Assembly (NCBI RefSeq): GCF_900176205.1
Contig: NZ_LT859959.1
Span: 5,849,001-5,913,000, forward strand
Length of the DNA: 64,000 nt
From: Bradyrhizobium sp. ORS 285
GTDB taxonomy: Bacteria > Pseudomonadota > Alphaproteobacteria > Rhizobiales > Xanthobacteraceae
Direction of reading: 5' to 3'
The notes beneath the pieces are model-generated. The model had not been told where the DNA came from. It worked only from the letters and a program-made list of their open reading frames with translations, and made no database searches. A program made the position numbers and the translations under genes. Positions 18,056 through 26,837 of this stretch are shown here, in pieces (position 1 is the stretch's first letter; every line of letters starts with the position of its first letter).

Positions 18056-19102
18056 TTACTTCTCGATCATCCTGTTCCAACGCGTATTCCACTCGGGGCG
18101 CTTGGCGTTGATGACGTCCCAGTCCAGCGTGATCGCGGTCTTCATGTAGGTGTGGAAGGTCGCGAGCTTCTGCTCGGCGGCCGGGGTCGTCGCTTTCGCC
18201 ATGGTGTTGGACGGCACGATGTTGCCGGCCGCCAGCGCCTTGGATTGCGCCTCCGGTGACAGCAGATACGCCGCGAGCTTCTGCGCAAGCTCGGCGTCCG
18301 AATTGTTGGCGATCACGCATTGCGCAACCATCAGCACGACCGAGCCTTCCTTCGGCTGTGCGTACTCCACCGCAATGCCCTTCTCCTTCAAGGTCGACAC
18401 CGCCGTCGGCGTCAGCGGGAAGATCGCGGCTTCCCCGGTCTGCACCATCTCGGAGATCTTGGCCGAGTTCGGGATGTACTCCAGAACGTTCTTCCCGATC
18501 GTGTCCGGAAACGCCTTGAAGCCCGGCTCGACATTGGCTTCGCTGCCCCCCTTGATGCGGTTGAACATCAGGAAAGCGTGCAGGCCGAAGGTCGAGACCG
18601 AGGCCGACTGGAACACGACCTTGTCCTTGTATTTGAGATCAGCGAGATCGAGCCACGAGGTCGGGGCCGCCCAGCCCTTCTCGTCGAACAGCTTCTTGTT
18701 GTAGGCCAAGCCTGTCATGCCGATGTCGATGCCCGCGGCGATGTCGTCCTTCAGCCGCGCGAACGGCTCGAGCTGATTCAGCGCCTCGCTCGGCTTGAGC
18801 TTCTCGCACAGGCCGAGACCGGCGGCGCGGATCATCACGCCGTCGTCGAGAAACATCACATGCATCTGCGGCTTGTCTTTGGCCGCGATCGCCTTAGCGA
18901 GGATCTCCGAGGACGTGCCGGGCACGACGACGATCTTGACGTCGTTGGCCTTCTCGAAGTCGGGAAATACCGCCTGGGTGTAGGTGCGCTCGAAATTGCC
19001 GCCGTTCATGCCGACATAGAGCGTCTTGGTCTCCGCATGCGCAACTGATGTGGCGAGCATGAGTGAAAGGGCTGAGCAGAGCGCGGCGCGAGCATGGATC
19101 AT
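18056..19102 (-). CDS. ABC transporter substrate-binding protein, spermidine/putrescine (PotD-like) type
   Basis: A 348-residue periplasmic binding protein with a signal peptide (about 1-23, cleavage after AHA). The mature region has features of the family 1 binding proteins for polyamines, opines and related cations (YVGMNGGNFERTYTQAVFPDFEKAN; DDGVMIRAAGLGLCEKL; DIGMTGLAYNKKLF). It is the last gene of a seven-gene operon with its own ATPase, two permeases and a three-part dehydrogenase, so the imported compound is probably that dehydrogenase's substrate. The ligand cannot be read from sequence; polyamine, opine or betaine-like amines are possible. Confidence 0.88.
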   Translation of the reverse strand: MIHARAALCSALSLMLATSVAHAETKTLYVGMNGGNFERTYTQAVFPDFEKANDVKIVVVPGTSSEILAKAIAAKDKPQMHVMFLDDGVMIRAAGLGLCEKLKPSEALNQLEPFARLKDDIAAGIDIGMTGLAYNKKLFDEKGWAAPTSWLDLADLKYKDKVVFQSASVSTFGLHAFLMFNRIKGGSEANVEPGFKAFPDTIGKNVLEYIPNSAKISEMVQTGEAAIFPLTPTAVSTLKEKGIAVEYAQPKEGSVVLMVAQCVIANNSDAELAQKLAAYLLSPEAQSKALAAGNIVPSNTMAKATTPAAEQKLATFHTYMKTAITLDWDVINAKRPEWNTRWNRMIEK

Positions 19103-19114
19103 GGCGAAATCTCC

Positions 19115-20266
19115 TTATCCTGTCGTCGTTGGGTAGGGAGCATCGCCCGGCTGCGATGCGGGTGAGAAACGGGTGATCGCGAAGGCGTCGATCGGAGTCG
19201 CAGTCCGGCCATCGCGCACCAGCTCGGCGAGCACTTCGCCGACACCAGGCGCGATCTGGAAGCCGGCGCCGGAGAAGCCGAAGGCGTGGATGAGTCCTGG
19301 TGTCGTCGCGCTCGGCCCGATCACCGGATTGCGGTCGGGCATCGTGGCCTCGGTGCCGCTCCAGAACCGGATCGCCTGCGCGTGGCGCAACGGGCCGAAC
19401 AGCTCGCTGGCGCGCTGCATGATCGTGAGCGCGCCGTCGCTGCGCGGGCGCGAGTAATCGGGATCGGCAAGCGGCGCGGCGCGTTCGCCGCCGACCACCA
19501 CGTTGCCGCGCGTCACCTGCCTCGCATAGATGCCGCCGCCCTCGATGCCGATATTGACGGTGAGGAACGGATCGAGCGGCTCGGTCACGATCATCGACGG
19601 ATAGGTGCGCTCCAGCGGCACTGTCTCGCCGAATGCGGCCGCAAAACTGTCGGCCCAGGCGCCGGCGCTGTTGATCAGCGTGCGCGCTTTGATGGTGACG
19701 TCACCGGCTTCCAGTGTAAAGCCCTCGAATGTTCGGGTGGCGCCAACCACGTTCGTATTTTCCAGCACCTCAGCTCCGGCGCGGCGAGCTGCTACCGCAA
19801 AGGCGGTCGCAACCAGCCGCGGATTGGCGTGGCCATCACCGGAACAGAACGAGCCGCCCATGACGCCGCCGCCGATGCCGAAGCGTTCGCTCAGCTGATT
19901 GTGGCCGACGAGTTCGAGATCGAGCCCGAAGGCTGCGACCTCGGCGGCATAGCGCTCCAGGCTCGCCATGTCCTCAGGCGTCCGCGCCAGCTTGAGATGG
20001 CCGGAGCGCAGGAATTCGCCATCGATGCCAATCAGCTGCTTGAGCCGCGGCCAGATCGCGTGCGAGCGTTGCGACAATGGCAATTGTTCGGGCGGTCGGC
20101 CCTGCCGGCGCACACCGCCATAGTTGACGCCGCTCGCCTGCGCGCCGCAAAAGCCCTTGTCGAGCAGCGTGACGGAAAAACCCATTCCGCGCAGCGCCAG
20201 CGCCGCGGAGCTGCCGACCAGCCCGCCGCCGATGATCGCGACATCGCAGTCAATGCGCCGGGTCAT
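19115..20266 (-). CDS. FAD-dependent amine/D-amino-acid dehydrogenase, small flavoprotein (beta) subunit
   Basis: A 383-residue DAO/DadA-family flavoprotein. The N-terminal FAD motif is CDVAIIGGGLVGSSAALAL. The remainder shows LLDKGFCGAQASGVNYGGVRRQG and the C-terminal VIGPSATTPGLIHAFGFSGAGFQIAPGVG. It overlaps the preceding subunit gene by 17 bases, implying coupled translation. With the two genes upstream it forms the composition of opine oxidase, hydrogen-cyanide synthase (HcnABC) and D-hydroxyproline dehydrogenase complexes. It likely oxidises the C-N bond of a secondary amine or imino acid. ATG at 20266 chosen because the longer frame lacks family sequence. Confidence 0.85.
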   Translation of the reverse strand: MTRRIDCDVAIIGGGLVGSSAALALRGMGFSVTLLDKGFCGAQASGVNYGGVRRQGRPPEQLPLSQRSHAIWPRLKQLIGIDGEFLRSGHLKLARTPEDMASLERYAAEVAAFGLDLELVGHNQLSERFGIGGGVMGGSFCSGDGHANPRLVATAFAVAARRAGAEVLENTNVVGATRTFEGFTLEAGDVTIKARTLINSAGAWADSFAAAFGETVPLERTYPSMIVTEPLDPFLTVNIGIEGGGIYARQVTRGNVVVGGERAAPLADPDYSRPRSDGALTIMQRASELFGPLRHAQAIRFWSGTEATMPDRNPVIGPSATTPGLIHAFGFSGAGFQIAPGVGEVLAELVRDGRTATPIDAFAITRFSPASQPGDAPYPTTTG

Positions 20267-21644
20267 GCTGCCTCTCGTCGGTTGACAGACTGACGGCCAA
20301 AGGGATCGGCTTGATCGGCGCTTGCGCGCGCAGCCGGCCGACCGCGCCGATGTCACGCCGCGCCTGCGCCGCGAGCAGCTCGGCCGCAGCCGCGCCGCAC
20401 ATGCGGCCCTGGCAGCGGCCCATGCCGATACGCGTCACCGCTTTCAGTCGATTCATTTCGGTGAGTGCAAAATCGTCGATCGCGCGCCGCGCCTCGCCCG
20501 CGCTGATCTCCTCGCAACGGCAGAGCAGCGTGTCGTCGGCAATGCCGTCGGCCCAATGCGCCGGAAAGGGAAAGGCAGCTTCGAGGGCGTCGCGCAGACG
20601 GTCAATCCTCGCGAGCGTGTGTTCGAGCGCCGTGGCCCGCGCGGCGTCATGCGGCAGGCCACGATCTTCCAGCAGCGCCAGCGCGGCGCGCTCGCCGGCC
20701 GCTTCCGCCGCGTCGGCGCCGGCGATGCGCGCGCCGTCGCCGGCGAGGTAGACGCCCGCGACACTGCTGCGGCCGCTGGCATCGCGCACAGGCAGATGCG
20801 CGCGGTCGCGGGACTTGAAGCGGAAGGCACAGCCGGCGAGATCGGCGGCCTGTGTCTCCGAACGCAGGTTCAGGCCATAGCCGACCCCATCGCAGGCGAT
20901 CGTATGCTCACGTCCGCCGGCCCGATAGAGGATGCGTGCAACCCGGCGCTCGCCTTCGAGGCGAAGAGCGGAGACGCCGAGTTGCACGCGCGTGCCGCGC
21001 AGCGCCAGCTCCGCCGCCATGCGTATGCCGCGCAGCACGATATCAGGCGCGAGCGGCAGCGCGCGCAGCAAATTGAGTTTCGCCGACAGCGGCGCTGCGT
21101 CGAGCACGGCCGCGACGTCGACGCCGGCTTTCATATATTGCCAGGCGACGAGATAGAGCAGCGGGCCGGAGCCGGCGAACACCACGCGCCGGCCAATCGC
21201 GCAGCCCTGCGCCTTCAGCGCGATTTGCGCGCCACCGAGCGTGAACACGCCGGGCAAGGTCCAGCCGGGAATCGGCAGCACGCGATCGGTCGCGCCGGTC
21301 GCGAGGATCAGGCCGTCATAGCTTACGCGGTGATTGACGCCGTCGCAGAGAAGATCGGCGGCACCGTCGCGCAGATTCCACAACAATGTATTCGGCCGGT
21401 AGTCGACATCGTTGCCGAGCGCCGCGAAGTCGCGATGCAGCCGGGTCGCCTTCGCAACCTCCGAGCCGTAACGCGCCTCGGCATCGCGGCCATCCGAAGC
21501 GAGCGGCTGACGATAGATCTGGCCACCGCAGGCGTGGCCTTCGTCAACGACGATCGGCCGCAGGCCTGCGGCGGCGAGTGTGATCGCGGCGCGGATGCCG
21601 CCCGGGCCGGCGCCGAGGATCAAAGGCGGTGCGCGCTCAGCCAT
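20250..21644 (-). CDS. FAD/NAD(P)-type oxidoreductase with C-terminal BFD-like 2Fe-2S domain (alpha subunit)
   Basis: A 464-residue protein. The N-terminal Rossmann motif ILGAGPGGIRAAITLAAAG sits near residue 10, a second nucleotide-binding segment near 160 (GRRVVFAGSGPLLYLVAW), and a C-terminal cysteine cluster LCRCEEIS...GMGRCQGRMCG fits a BFD-like 2Fe-2S module. This is the alpha-subunit architecture of opine oxidase (OoxA), HcnB and LhpE-type dehydrogenases, passing electrons from the beta flavoprotein. It overlaps both neighbours (8 and 17 bases). Substrate unresolved; the ABC transporter in the same operon suggests an imported amine. Confidence 0.85.
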   Translation of the reverse strand: MAERAPPLILGAGPGGIRAAITLAAAGLRPIVVDEGHACGGQIYRQPLASDGRDAEARYGSEVAKATRLHRDFAALGNDVDYRPNTLLWNLRDGAADLLCDGVNHRVSYDGLILATGATDRVLPIPGWTLPGVFTLGGAQIALKAQGCAIGRRVVFAGSGPLLYLVAWQYMKAGVDVAAVLDAAPLSAKLNLLRALPLAPDIVLRGIRMAAELALRGTRVQLGVSALRLEGERRVARILYRAGGREHTIACDGVGYGLNLRSETQAADLAGCAFRFKSRDRAHLPVRDASGRSSVAGVYLAGDGARIAGADAAEAAGERAALALLEDRGLPHDAARATALEHTLARIDRLRDALEAAFPFPAHWADGIADDTLLCRCEEISAGEARRAIDDFALTEMNRLKAVTRIGMGRCQGRMCGAAAAELLAAQARRDIGAVGRLRAQAPIKPIPLAVSLSTDERQHDPAH

Positions 21645-21930
21645 GGCTGCGCCTCCGCTGCGTGATGATGTGCATGCCCTCCGTGAGCGGAGTCGTGCAG
21701 GCGCGCAGACGCTCGCCGGTGTCGAGTTGCACCCAGCAATCCTGGCACGCGCCCATCTGGCAGAAGCCGGCGCGGGGCGCGCCGGAGAACTCGCTGTGGC
21801 GCAGCTGCTCGCCGTGGCAGAGCACGGCCGTCAACACCGTATCGCCCGCGCGGCCCTCGCAGGGCACGCCGTCGATGGTGAAGAAGATCACCGGGCTTTT
21901 GGTGCGGACGAGGCGATGCAGCAACGGCAT
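21637..21930 (-). CDS. Small 2Fe-2S ferredoxin-like subunit of the amine dehydrogenase
   Basis: A 97-residue protein with the cluster motif GFCQMGACQDCWVQ (C-x4-C-x2-C) and a fourth cysteine in RLRACTTPL, the arrangement found in HcnA, OoxX and SoxA N-terminal domains. It should shuttle electrons inside the heterotrimer. It starts three bases after the upstream permease stop and overlaps the alpha-subunit gene by eight bases, so all are translated from one message. A 97-residue length is normal for this subunit. Confidence 0.88.
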   Translation of the reverse strand: MPLLHRLVRTKSPVIFFTIDGVPCEGRAGDTVLTAVLCHGEQLRHSEFSGAPRAGFCQMGACQDCWVQLDTGERLRACTTPLTEGMHIITQRRRSHG

Positions 21931-21933
21931 GTG

Positions 21934-22737
21934 TCAGCCCTGGCCTACGAGGATCTTGTCGAGGCCGAAGATGCGATCGAGCAGCAACATCGCGGCTGCC
22001 GTGACGGCGATCATCAGGGCCGACACCGCGGCCATCATTGGGTCGATCGACTCGGTCGCGTACATGTACATGCGGACCGGCAGCGTGACGGTGGCAGGCG
22101 AAGTGATGAAGATCGACATCGTGAGCTCGTCGAAGGAATTGATGAAGGCGAGCAGCCAGCCGCCGGTGATGCCGGGAAGGATCATCGGCACGGTGATGCG
22201 TCGGAACACGATCCAGCTGGACGCGCCTAGCGTCACCGCCGCCTGCTCGGCGCTGCGGTCGAGGCCGGAGAGCGCCGCCAGGACGAGCCGGAGCACATAG
22301 GGCGTGACGACGACGATGTGACCTGCGGTCAACCAGACGAGGCTGCCGGTGGCGCCGAGCAGCGCGAACAGCCGCAACAGCGCGACGCCGAGCACGAGAT
22401 GCGGAATCATCAGCGGCGACAGGAACAGCGCGTTCAGCGCCGCCCGGCCACGGAAGTCGTAGCGGTCGAGCGCGAGGCCGGCGGCGACCGCGAGCACCAC
22501 GGCGATCGTCGCCGCTGTTGCTGCGACCCACAGGCTGTTGAGGAAGGAGGCGACGAAGTCCGGATGCGCGAACACCGCCGTGAACCAGCGCAGCGAAAAT
22601 TGCGTCGTCGGCAGGGTCAGCGTGTTCGCGGGCGTGAACGCGACGAGGCAGATCACGATCAGCGGCGCCAGCACGAAGCCGACGACGAGGGTGTGAAACA
22701 GCAATGCGATCGGACCGTTGCGGTGCATGCCGTTCAC
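21934..22737 (-). CDS. ABC transporter permease, PotC-like
   Basis: A 267-residue inner-membrane protein with about six hydrophobic segments and the permease EAA-type loop EQAAVTLGASSWIVFRRITVP near residue 165. It starts with GTG in the GTGA overlap with the previous permease gene (an ATG nine bases on is an alternative), so the two are coupled. With the PotB-like partner and the ATPase it makes a complete polyamine/opine-class importer. Confidence 0.9.
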   Translation of the reverse strand: MNGMHRNGPIALLFHTLVVGFVLAPLIVICLVAFTPANTLTLPTTQFSLRWFTAVFAHPDFVASFLNSLWVAATAATIAVVLAVAAGLALDRYDFRGRAALNALFLSPLMIPHLVLGVALLRLFALLGATGSLVWLTAGHIVVVTPYVLRLVLAALSGLDRSAEQAAVTLGASSWIVFRRITVPMILPGITGGWLLAFINSFDELTMSIFITSPATVTLPVRMYMYATESIDPMMAAVSALMIAVTAAAMLLLDRIFGLDKILVGQG

Positions 22738-23591
22738 CCCAACGTCCGCCGCGCGCGGGCCTCGACCACGCGCTGATAGGCCAGCATGATGACGAGGTTG
22801 ATGACCAGCACCAGGATCGCGATGGCCGCGCCGAGCGGCCAGTTCAGCTCGTGCATGTATTCGTCATAGACCAGGGTCGCCGCCATCTTCAGCCGGCGGC
22901 CGCCGAGCAGCGCGGGGATCGCGAAGGCCGAGGCCGAGAGCCCGAACACGACGAGGCTGCCGGACAGCACCCCCATCGTGACCTGCGGCAGCACCACGCG
23001 GCGCAGCGCGGTGAAACGCGAGGCGCCGAGCGTCCAGGCGGCGGCTTCGACCATCGGGTCGAGCTTCTGCAGCGAGGTCCACACCGGGATCACCATGAAC
23101 GGCAGCATGACGTGAACCAGCGCGATCACGATCGCGGTCTCGGTGTAGAGGATCTTGATCGTGCCCAGGCCGAGCGCGCGGAACGCTTCGTTGACGAGGC
23201 CGGTGGGACCGAGCAGCATGCTCCAGCCGAACGCACGCACCACGACCGAGACCAGCAGCGGACCGATGATCGCGAGCAGGAAGATCGAGCGCCAGGGCTC
23301 GCGCATGCGCGACAGGATGTAGGCCTCGGGCGCGCCGATCACGGCGCAGATCAAGGTCGTCAGCGCTGATAGCCGCAAGGTGCGCCAGAAGATGTTGAGG
23401 AAGTAGCTGTCGGTGAGGATGGCGATGTAATGCGCCAGCGTGGTCTCGTCCTTGACGCCGGTCGCGGTGTCGTAGACATGGAACGAGAGGATAAAGGTAA
23501 GCGCGAGCGGCATGACGACGAGCGCGGTGAACAGCAGCGCGCCGGGCGCGGCGAGCAGCCAGGGCGTTGTGCCGGCGCGTGCGCTGCTCAT
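22734..23591 (-). CDS. ABC transporter permease, PotB-like
   Basis: A 285-residue membrane permease. The first membrane segment is ALLFTALVVMPLALTFIL near residue 20 and the EAA loop is VEAAAWTLGASRFTALRRVVLP near residue 185. It starts at an ATGA overlap with the ATPase stop and ends in a GTGA overlap with the next permease, so the transporter genes are translated as a chain. Pairs with the PotC-like protein to form the membrane channel. Confidence 0.9.
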   Translation of the reverse strand: MSSARAGTTPWLLAAPGALLFTALVVMPLALTFILSFHVYDTATGVKDETTLAHYIAILTDSYFLNIFWRTLRLSALTTLICAVIGAPEAYILSRMREPWRSIFLLAIIGPLLVSVVVRAFGWSMLLGPTGLVNEAFRALGLGTIKILYTETAIVIALVHVMLPFMVIPVWTSLQKLDPMVEAAAWTLGASRFTALRRVVLPQVTMGVLSGSLVVFGLSASAFAIPALLGGRRLKMAATLVYDEYMHELNWPLGAAIAILVLVINLVIMLAYQRVVEARARRTLG

Positions 23592-24643
23592 GTCGGCTGT
23601 GCTCCCTCCGGCTTGGCGGCCTTTGCGCTGGATTTGCTCCAATCCAGCCCGACCGGATCGCCCTCGCGCGCCGGCTCCTCGCCGGCATTGGGCAGGGACA
23701 CGCCGATCAGTCCGGCATCGGTCTCGACGGTGAAGAACCACGCGCTACCGAGGAAGAAGCGCGCCTTGACGCGGCCGTCGAGCACGCCGGCGCCGGGCGA
23801 GGTCAGCGCGATCTTTTCTGGTCGGATCGCCAGCACGGCGGCAGCGCCATCGGCGAGACCCGCGCCGTCGCACGGCAGCACGCGGCCGTTGCTTTCGATG
23901 CCGCTGTGACGCCAGACGCCGGGCAGCCGGTTCATCTTGCCGACGAAGGAGGAGATGAACGGCGTCGCCGGATTCTCATACAGCCGGTATGGCGCGTCGA
24001 CCTGCATGATGCGGCCCTGCTCCATCACGACGACGCGGTCGCTCATCGACAGCGCCTCGCCCTGGTCGTGCGTCACCATGATCGTGGTGGTGCCGACGCG
24101 CTGCTGGATGCCGCGCAGCTCGAACTGCATCTCCTCGCGCAGCTTGGCATCGAGGTTGGACAAGGGCTCATCGAGCAGCAGGACCGGCGGATCGATGACG
24201 AGCGCGCGCGCCACCGCGACGCGCTGGCGCTGGCCGCCGGAGAGCTGGCGGGGATAGCGGTCGGCGAGCGCCGCGAGTTGCACCAGCGCCAGCGCCTGCC
24301 TGACGCGCGTGTCGCGCTCTGCGCGCGGCACCTTGCGCATCTCCAGTCCGAAGGACACGTTCTGCGCCACCGTCATGTGCGGAAACAGCGCGTAGCTCTG
24401 GAACACGATGCCGAGGCCGCGGCGGTCGGGCTTCTCATGGGTGATGTCGCGGCCGTCGAGGGTGATGCGGCCCGCAGTCGGCTCGACCAGGCCGGCGATC
24501 ATCTGCAGCGTCGTGGTCTTGCCGCAGCCGGACGGGCCGAGCAGCGAGATGAACTCGCCCTTGGCGACACTGAGAGTGACGTCGCTGACCGCAGCGGCCT
24601 CGCCATAGTGCTTCGTCAGACCGTCCAGCGTCAGGAAACCCAT
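23588..24643 (-). CDS. ABC transporter ATP-binding protein, PotA-like
   Basis: A 351-residue ATPase. Walker A is GPSGCGKTTTLQ, the Q-loop is GIVFQSYALFPHMT, the signature is LSGGQRQRVAVARAL and Walker B is LLLDEPLSNLDAKL, followed by a C-terminal TOBE-like domain (about 270-351). First gene of the operon that runs through two permeases and three dehydrogenase subunits to the binding protein. ATG at 24643 with GAGG eight bases upstream; a longer frame to 24721 has no family sequence. Divergent from the IclR gene, with a dyad in the 177-base gap. Confidence 0.93.
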   Translation of the reverse strand: MGFLTLDGLTKHYGEAAAVSDVTLSVAKGEFISLLGPSGCGKTTTLQMIAGLVEPTAGRITLDGRDITHEKPDRRGLGIVFQSYALFPHMTVAQNVSFGLEMRKVPRAERDTRVRQALALVQLAALADRYPRQLSGGQRQRVAVARALVIDPPVLLLDEPLSNLDAKLREEMQFELRGIQQRVGTTTIMVTHDQGEALSMSDRVVVMEQGRIMQVDAPYRLYENPATPFISSFVGKMNRLPGVWRHSGIESNGRVLPCDGAGLADGAAAVLAIRPEKIALTSPGAGVLDGRVKARFFLGSAWFFTVETDAGLIGVSLPNAGEEPAREGDPVGLDWSKSSAKAAKPEGAQPT

Positions 24644-24747
24644 GCATCCTCGCGCGGGAGGCTCCCTGCCATTGCCCGGAAGTGGCCGCCCTGGACGGAT
24701 TTCACGTCGGGCGGCGACCAACCGTCAATCATGAATTCCGGTATCCT

Positions 24748-24768
24748 GAATTTATCTCACCTAAATTC
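24748..24768. promoter_or_regulatory. Candidate IclR operator in the AT-rich divergent promoter region
   Basis: GAATTTA, seven bases, TAAATTC: perfect 7 bp arms in an unusually AT-rich stretch (about 24728-24790) between the transporter/dehydrogenase operon and the IclR gene. Flanking ATCATGAA motifs at 24729-24736 and 24777-24784 add a second symmetry. It is the obvious site for local repression. Confidence 0.5.
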
Positions 24769-24820
24769 TGCTATATGAAATCATGAACCAATTCGCTCCT
24801 TCCGTTTTTCGCTGAGGCAG

Positions 24821-25642
24821 ATGACGACCGCCGATACCGACTCCACATCAAGCCTGCGACGGGCTCTGAAACTGCTGCGGGTGCTCGCCGAAGGCGATCC
24901 CGAGGGGCTGCGGCTCAAGGACATCGCCGAGGCCGCCGGCTGCAGCCAGCCGACCGCACATCGCATGCTCGCCGACCTAACAGCCGAAGGCTTCGCCGAA
25001 CAGGCCGCCGGCAAGCGCTATCGCCTTGCCCTCGACTTCTACGTGCTCGCCGCCCGCGCCGGGCAGGCCAGCGGATTGCGCGACGCGGCACGGCCAGCGC
25101 TGCTGCGACTGTCGGCCACCCTGAGCGACACGATCTTCCTGCTGGTGCGCAACGGCTTCGATGCGGTATGCCTCGATCGCGTCGAGGGGCCGTTTCCGAT
25201 CCGCTCCTTCACCGGTGACATCGGCGGCAAGGTCCCGCTCGGCCTCGGCCAGGGCAGCCTCGCCATTCTCGCCAATCTGCGGGAAGACGAGCAGGAGGCG
25301 GTGATCCGGTTTAACATCCCGCGCCTGCTCGACCGCGGCTTCCTCGACGAAGCCTCGCTGCGCAGCGCCCTGGCGCAGGCACGCGCACAAGGCTGGGTCA
25401 ACACCAGCACGGGCCTCATTCCAGGCATGGCCGGCGTCGGCGTACCCGTGCTCGACGCGCAGGGCCGCGCGGTTGCGGCCCTGAGCGTCGGGACATTGGC
25501 GGAGCGGTTGAATGCCGATAGACTGCCGCATGTCGTGAAGATCCTGCAAGGCGAAGCACAGGCGCTCGCCGGCAAGCTCAACCCGTTCGACGTCGCGTTG
25601 CGCTATCCATCGCGCAGCCTGAGCACGATCGGCGGGAGCTGA
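24821..25642 (+). CDS. IclR-family transcriptional regulator
   Basis: A 273-residue regulator. The winged helix is at about 10-70 (LRRALKLLRVLAEGD, LKDIAEAAGCSQPTAHRMLADL). An IclR effector-binding domain covers about 85-255 (GVGVPVLDAQGRAVAALSVG). It is divergent from the seven-gene amine transport/oxidation operon with an inverted repeat between them, so local control by the transported compound or a breakdown product is likely. The family is certain; the ligand and the sign of regulation are not. Confidence 0.92.
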   Translation: MTTADTDSTSSLRRALKLLRVLAEGDPEGLRLKDIAEAAGCSQPTAHRMLADLTAEGFAEQAAGKRYRLALDFYVLAARAGQASGLRDAARPALLRLSATLSDTIFLLVRNGFDAVCLDRVEGPFPIRSFTGDIGGKVPLGLGQGSLAILANLREDEQEAVIRFNIPRLLDRGFLDEASLRSALAQARAQGWVNTSTGLIPGMAGVGVPVLDAQGRAVAALSVGTLAERLNADRLPHVVKILQGEAQALAGKLNPFDVALRYPSRSLSTIGGS

Positions 25643-25657
25643 TCAAGCAGCGGTCGG

Positions 25658-25773
25658 GGCCTCATGGTTCGAGACGCGCCGCGAGCGGCGCTCCTCACCA
25701 TGAGGGGAGAAATCTCGCCGGGGAGTTCAGCCCTCGTCCTGAGGAGCCCGCGCGAGCGGGCGTCTCGAAGGAC
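25658..25773. repeat. CCTCATGGTTCGAGACG palindromic repeat, copy 2
   Basis: CCTCATGGTTCGAGACGCGCC...GGCGCTCCTCACCATGAGGGG forms one hairpin. A second half, CCTGAGGAGCCCGCGCGAGCGGGCGTCTCGAAGGAC (split here only for description), forms another. It lies between the convergent ends of the IclR and CobW genes, a likely bidirectional terminator. Confidence 0.6.
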
Positions 25774-25826
25774 GGCCGCGGGCACCATGCCTGCTCACGC
25801 TGCTCCTTCTCCGACAGTTCATGCCG

Positions 25827-26837
25827 TTACGTCACCCACTCCGCCCGAATGCCGCGCGGCGCGTCTCTGCTCTCGGGCTCGCGCCAGGAGAACGTGAACA
25901 GCCCCGCTGGTTCGACCTGCTCCAGCTCGGCGCGGACGATGTCGCGCGCGATGACGACGATGAAGGACGCGGGCGGATTGTCGGCCGTCAGCTGCCGTGG
26001 CGGCGAGAATACTGTGCCGACGCTCTCGACGAGCAGCGGCCGCGGTGCCTCGGGCACCTTCACCAGGCCCTTGATGCGCAGCAGGCGTTCGCCGAGACGG
26101 CCGGCGACATTGTCGAGCCAGCTGGCGAGATCTGCGTACACGATATCGGCCAGCGGGCGAACGAGACAGAGCGCGAGGCGCGGATGTGCGGCAGCCAAAG
26201 CGGGCGCGACCTCGCGCAGCGGCGGTGCTGATGACAACGGCGCAAAGGCCGCCGACACGGCCATGGCACGATCGGCATCGACGATGGCCTCGGCCACCGG
26301 ATTGAGCTGCGCGATCGCAACCGGCGCTCCAGCAAGCGCTTCCGGCGCGAGATCGCCTTTGGTTGCCACGATGCGGTGCGCTGCCGCCCATTGCGCTGCG
26401 GCTTCCTCGAACGTAGCAACATCCAATCCGCGTGTGAGATCGTAGGTCGCGACCACGGCGACGCGCATGCGGTGCTCGGCCAAGGTCGCGAGCTGACGCA
26501 GCACCGGGCCGGGCATCGACAGGCCGGAGGTCTCCAGGATGATCCGGCGCAACGGCGGCAGGCCGTCGGGTCGCGGCGCCATGATCAGGCGGTCGATGGT
26601 GAAGGCGAGATCGCTGCCGACCTGGCAGCAGACGCAGCCGTTCGACAGCATCGCCATCGGCACATCATCACCGCTCTCGCGCAACAGCACGCCGTCGAGC
26701 CCGACCTCGCCGGCTTCGTTGACGATGATGGCGGTGTCGGCCGCCGTCTCTACGCTGAGCACATCGCGCAACAGCGTCGTCTTGCCCGAGCCGAGGAAGC
26801 CGGTGAGGACGAAGAAGTCGATTGTCACGGCGCTCAT
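25827..26837 (-). CDS. CobW/COG0523-family GTPase (metallochaperone type)
   Basis: A 336-residue G3E GTPase. The P-loop is GFLGSGKT (13-20), the metal-binding CxCC is C68-V-C-C71 within SNGCVCC, and a Switch-II-like segment LETSGLS and the guanine motif TKGD also show. A CobW C-terminal domain occupies about 215-320. The family inserts Zn or Co into client enzymes or supports metal homeostasis. It begins in an ATGA overlap with the amidohydrolase stop, so the two are made together; the amidohydrolase, a metal-dependent fold, is the natural client candidate. That pairing is inference. Last gene of the operon. Confidence 0.9.
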   Translation of the reverse strand: MSAVTIDFFVLTGFLGSGKTTLLRDVLSVETAADTAIIVNEAGEVGLDGVLLRESGDDVPMAMLSNGCVCCQVGSDLAFTIDRLIMAPRPDGLPPLRRIILETSGLSMPGPVLRQLATLAEHRMRVAVVATYDLTRGLDVATFEEAAAQWAAAHRIVATKGDLAPEALAGAPVAIAQLNPVAEAIVDADRAMAVSAAFAPLSSAPPLREVAPALAAAHPRLALCLVRPLADIVYADLASWLDNVAGRLGERLLRIKGLVKVPEAPRPLLVESVGTVFSPPRQLTADNPPASFIVVIARDIVRAELEQVEPAGLFTFSWREPESRDAPRGIRAEWVT

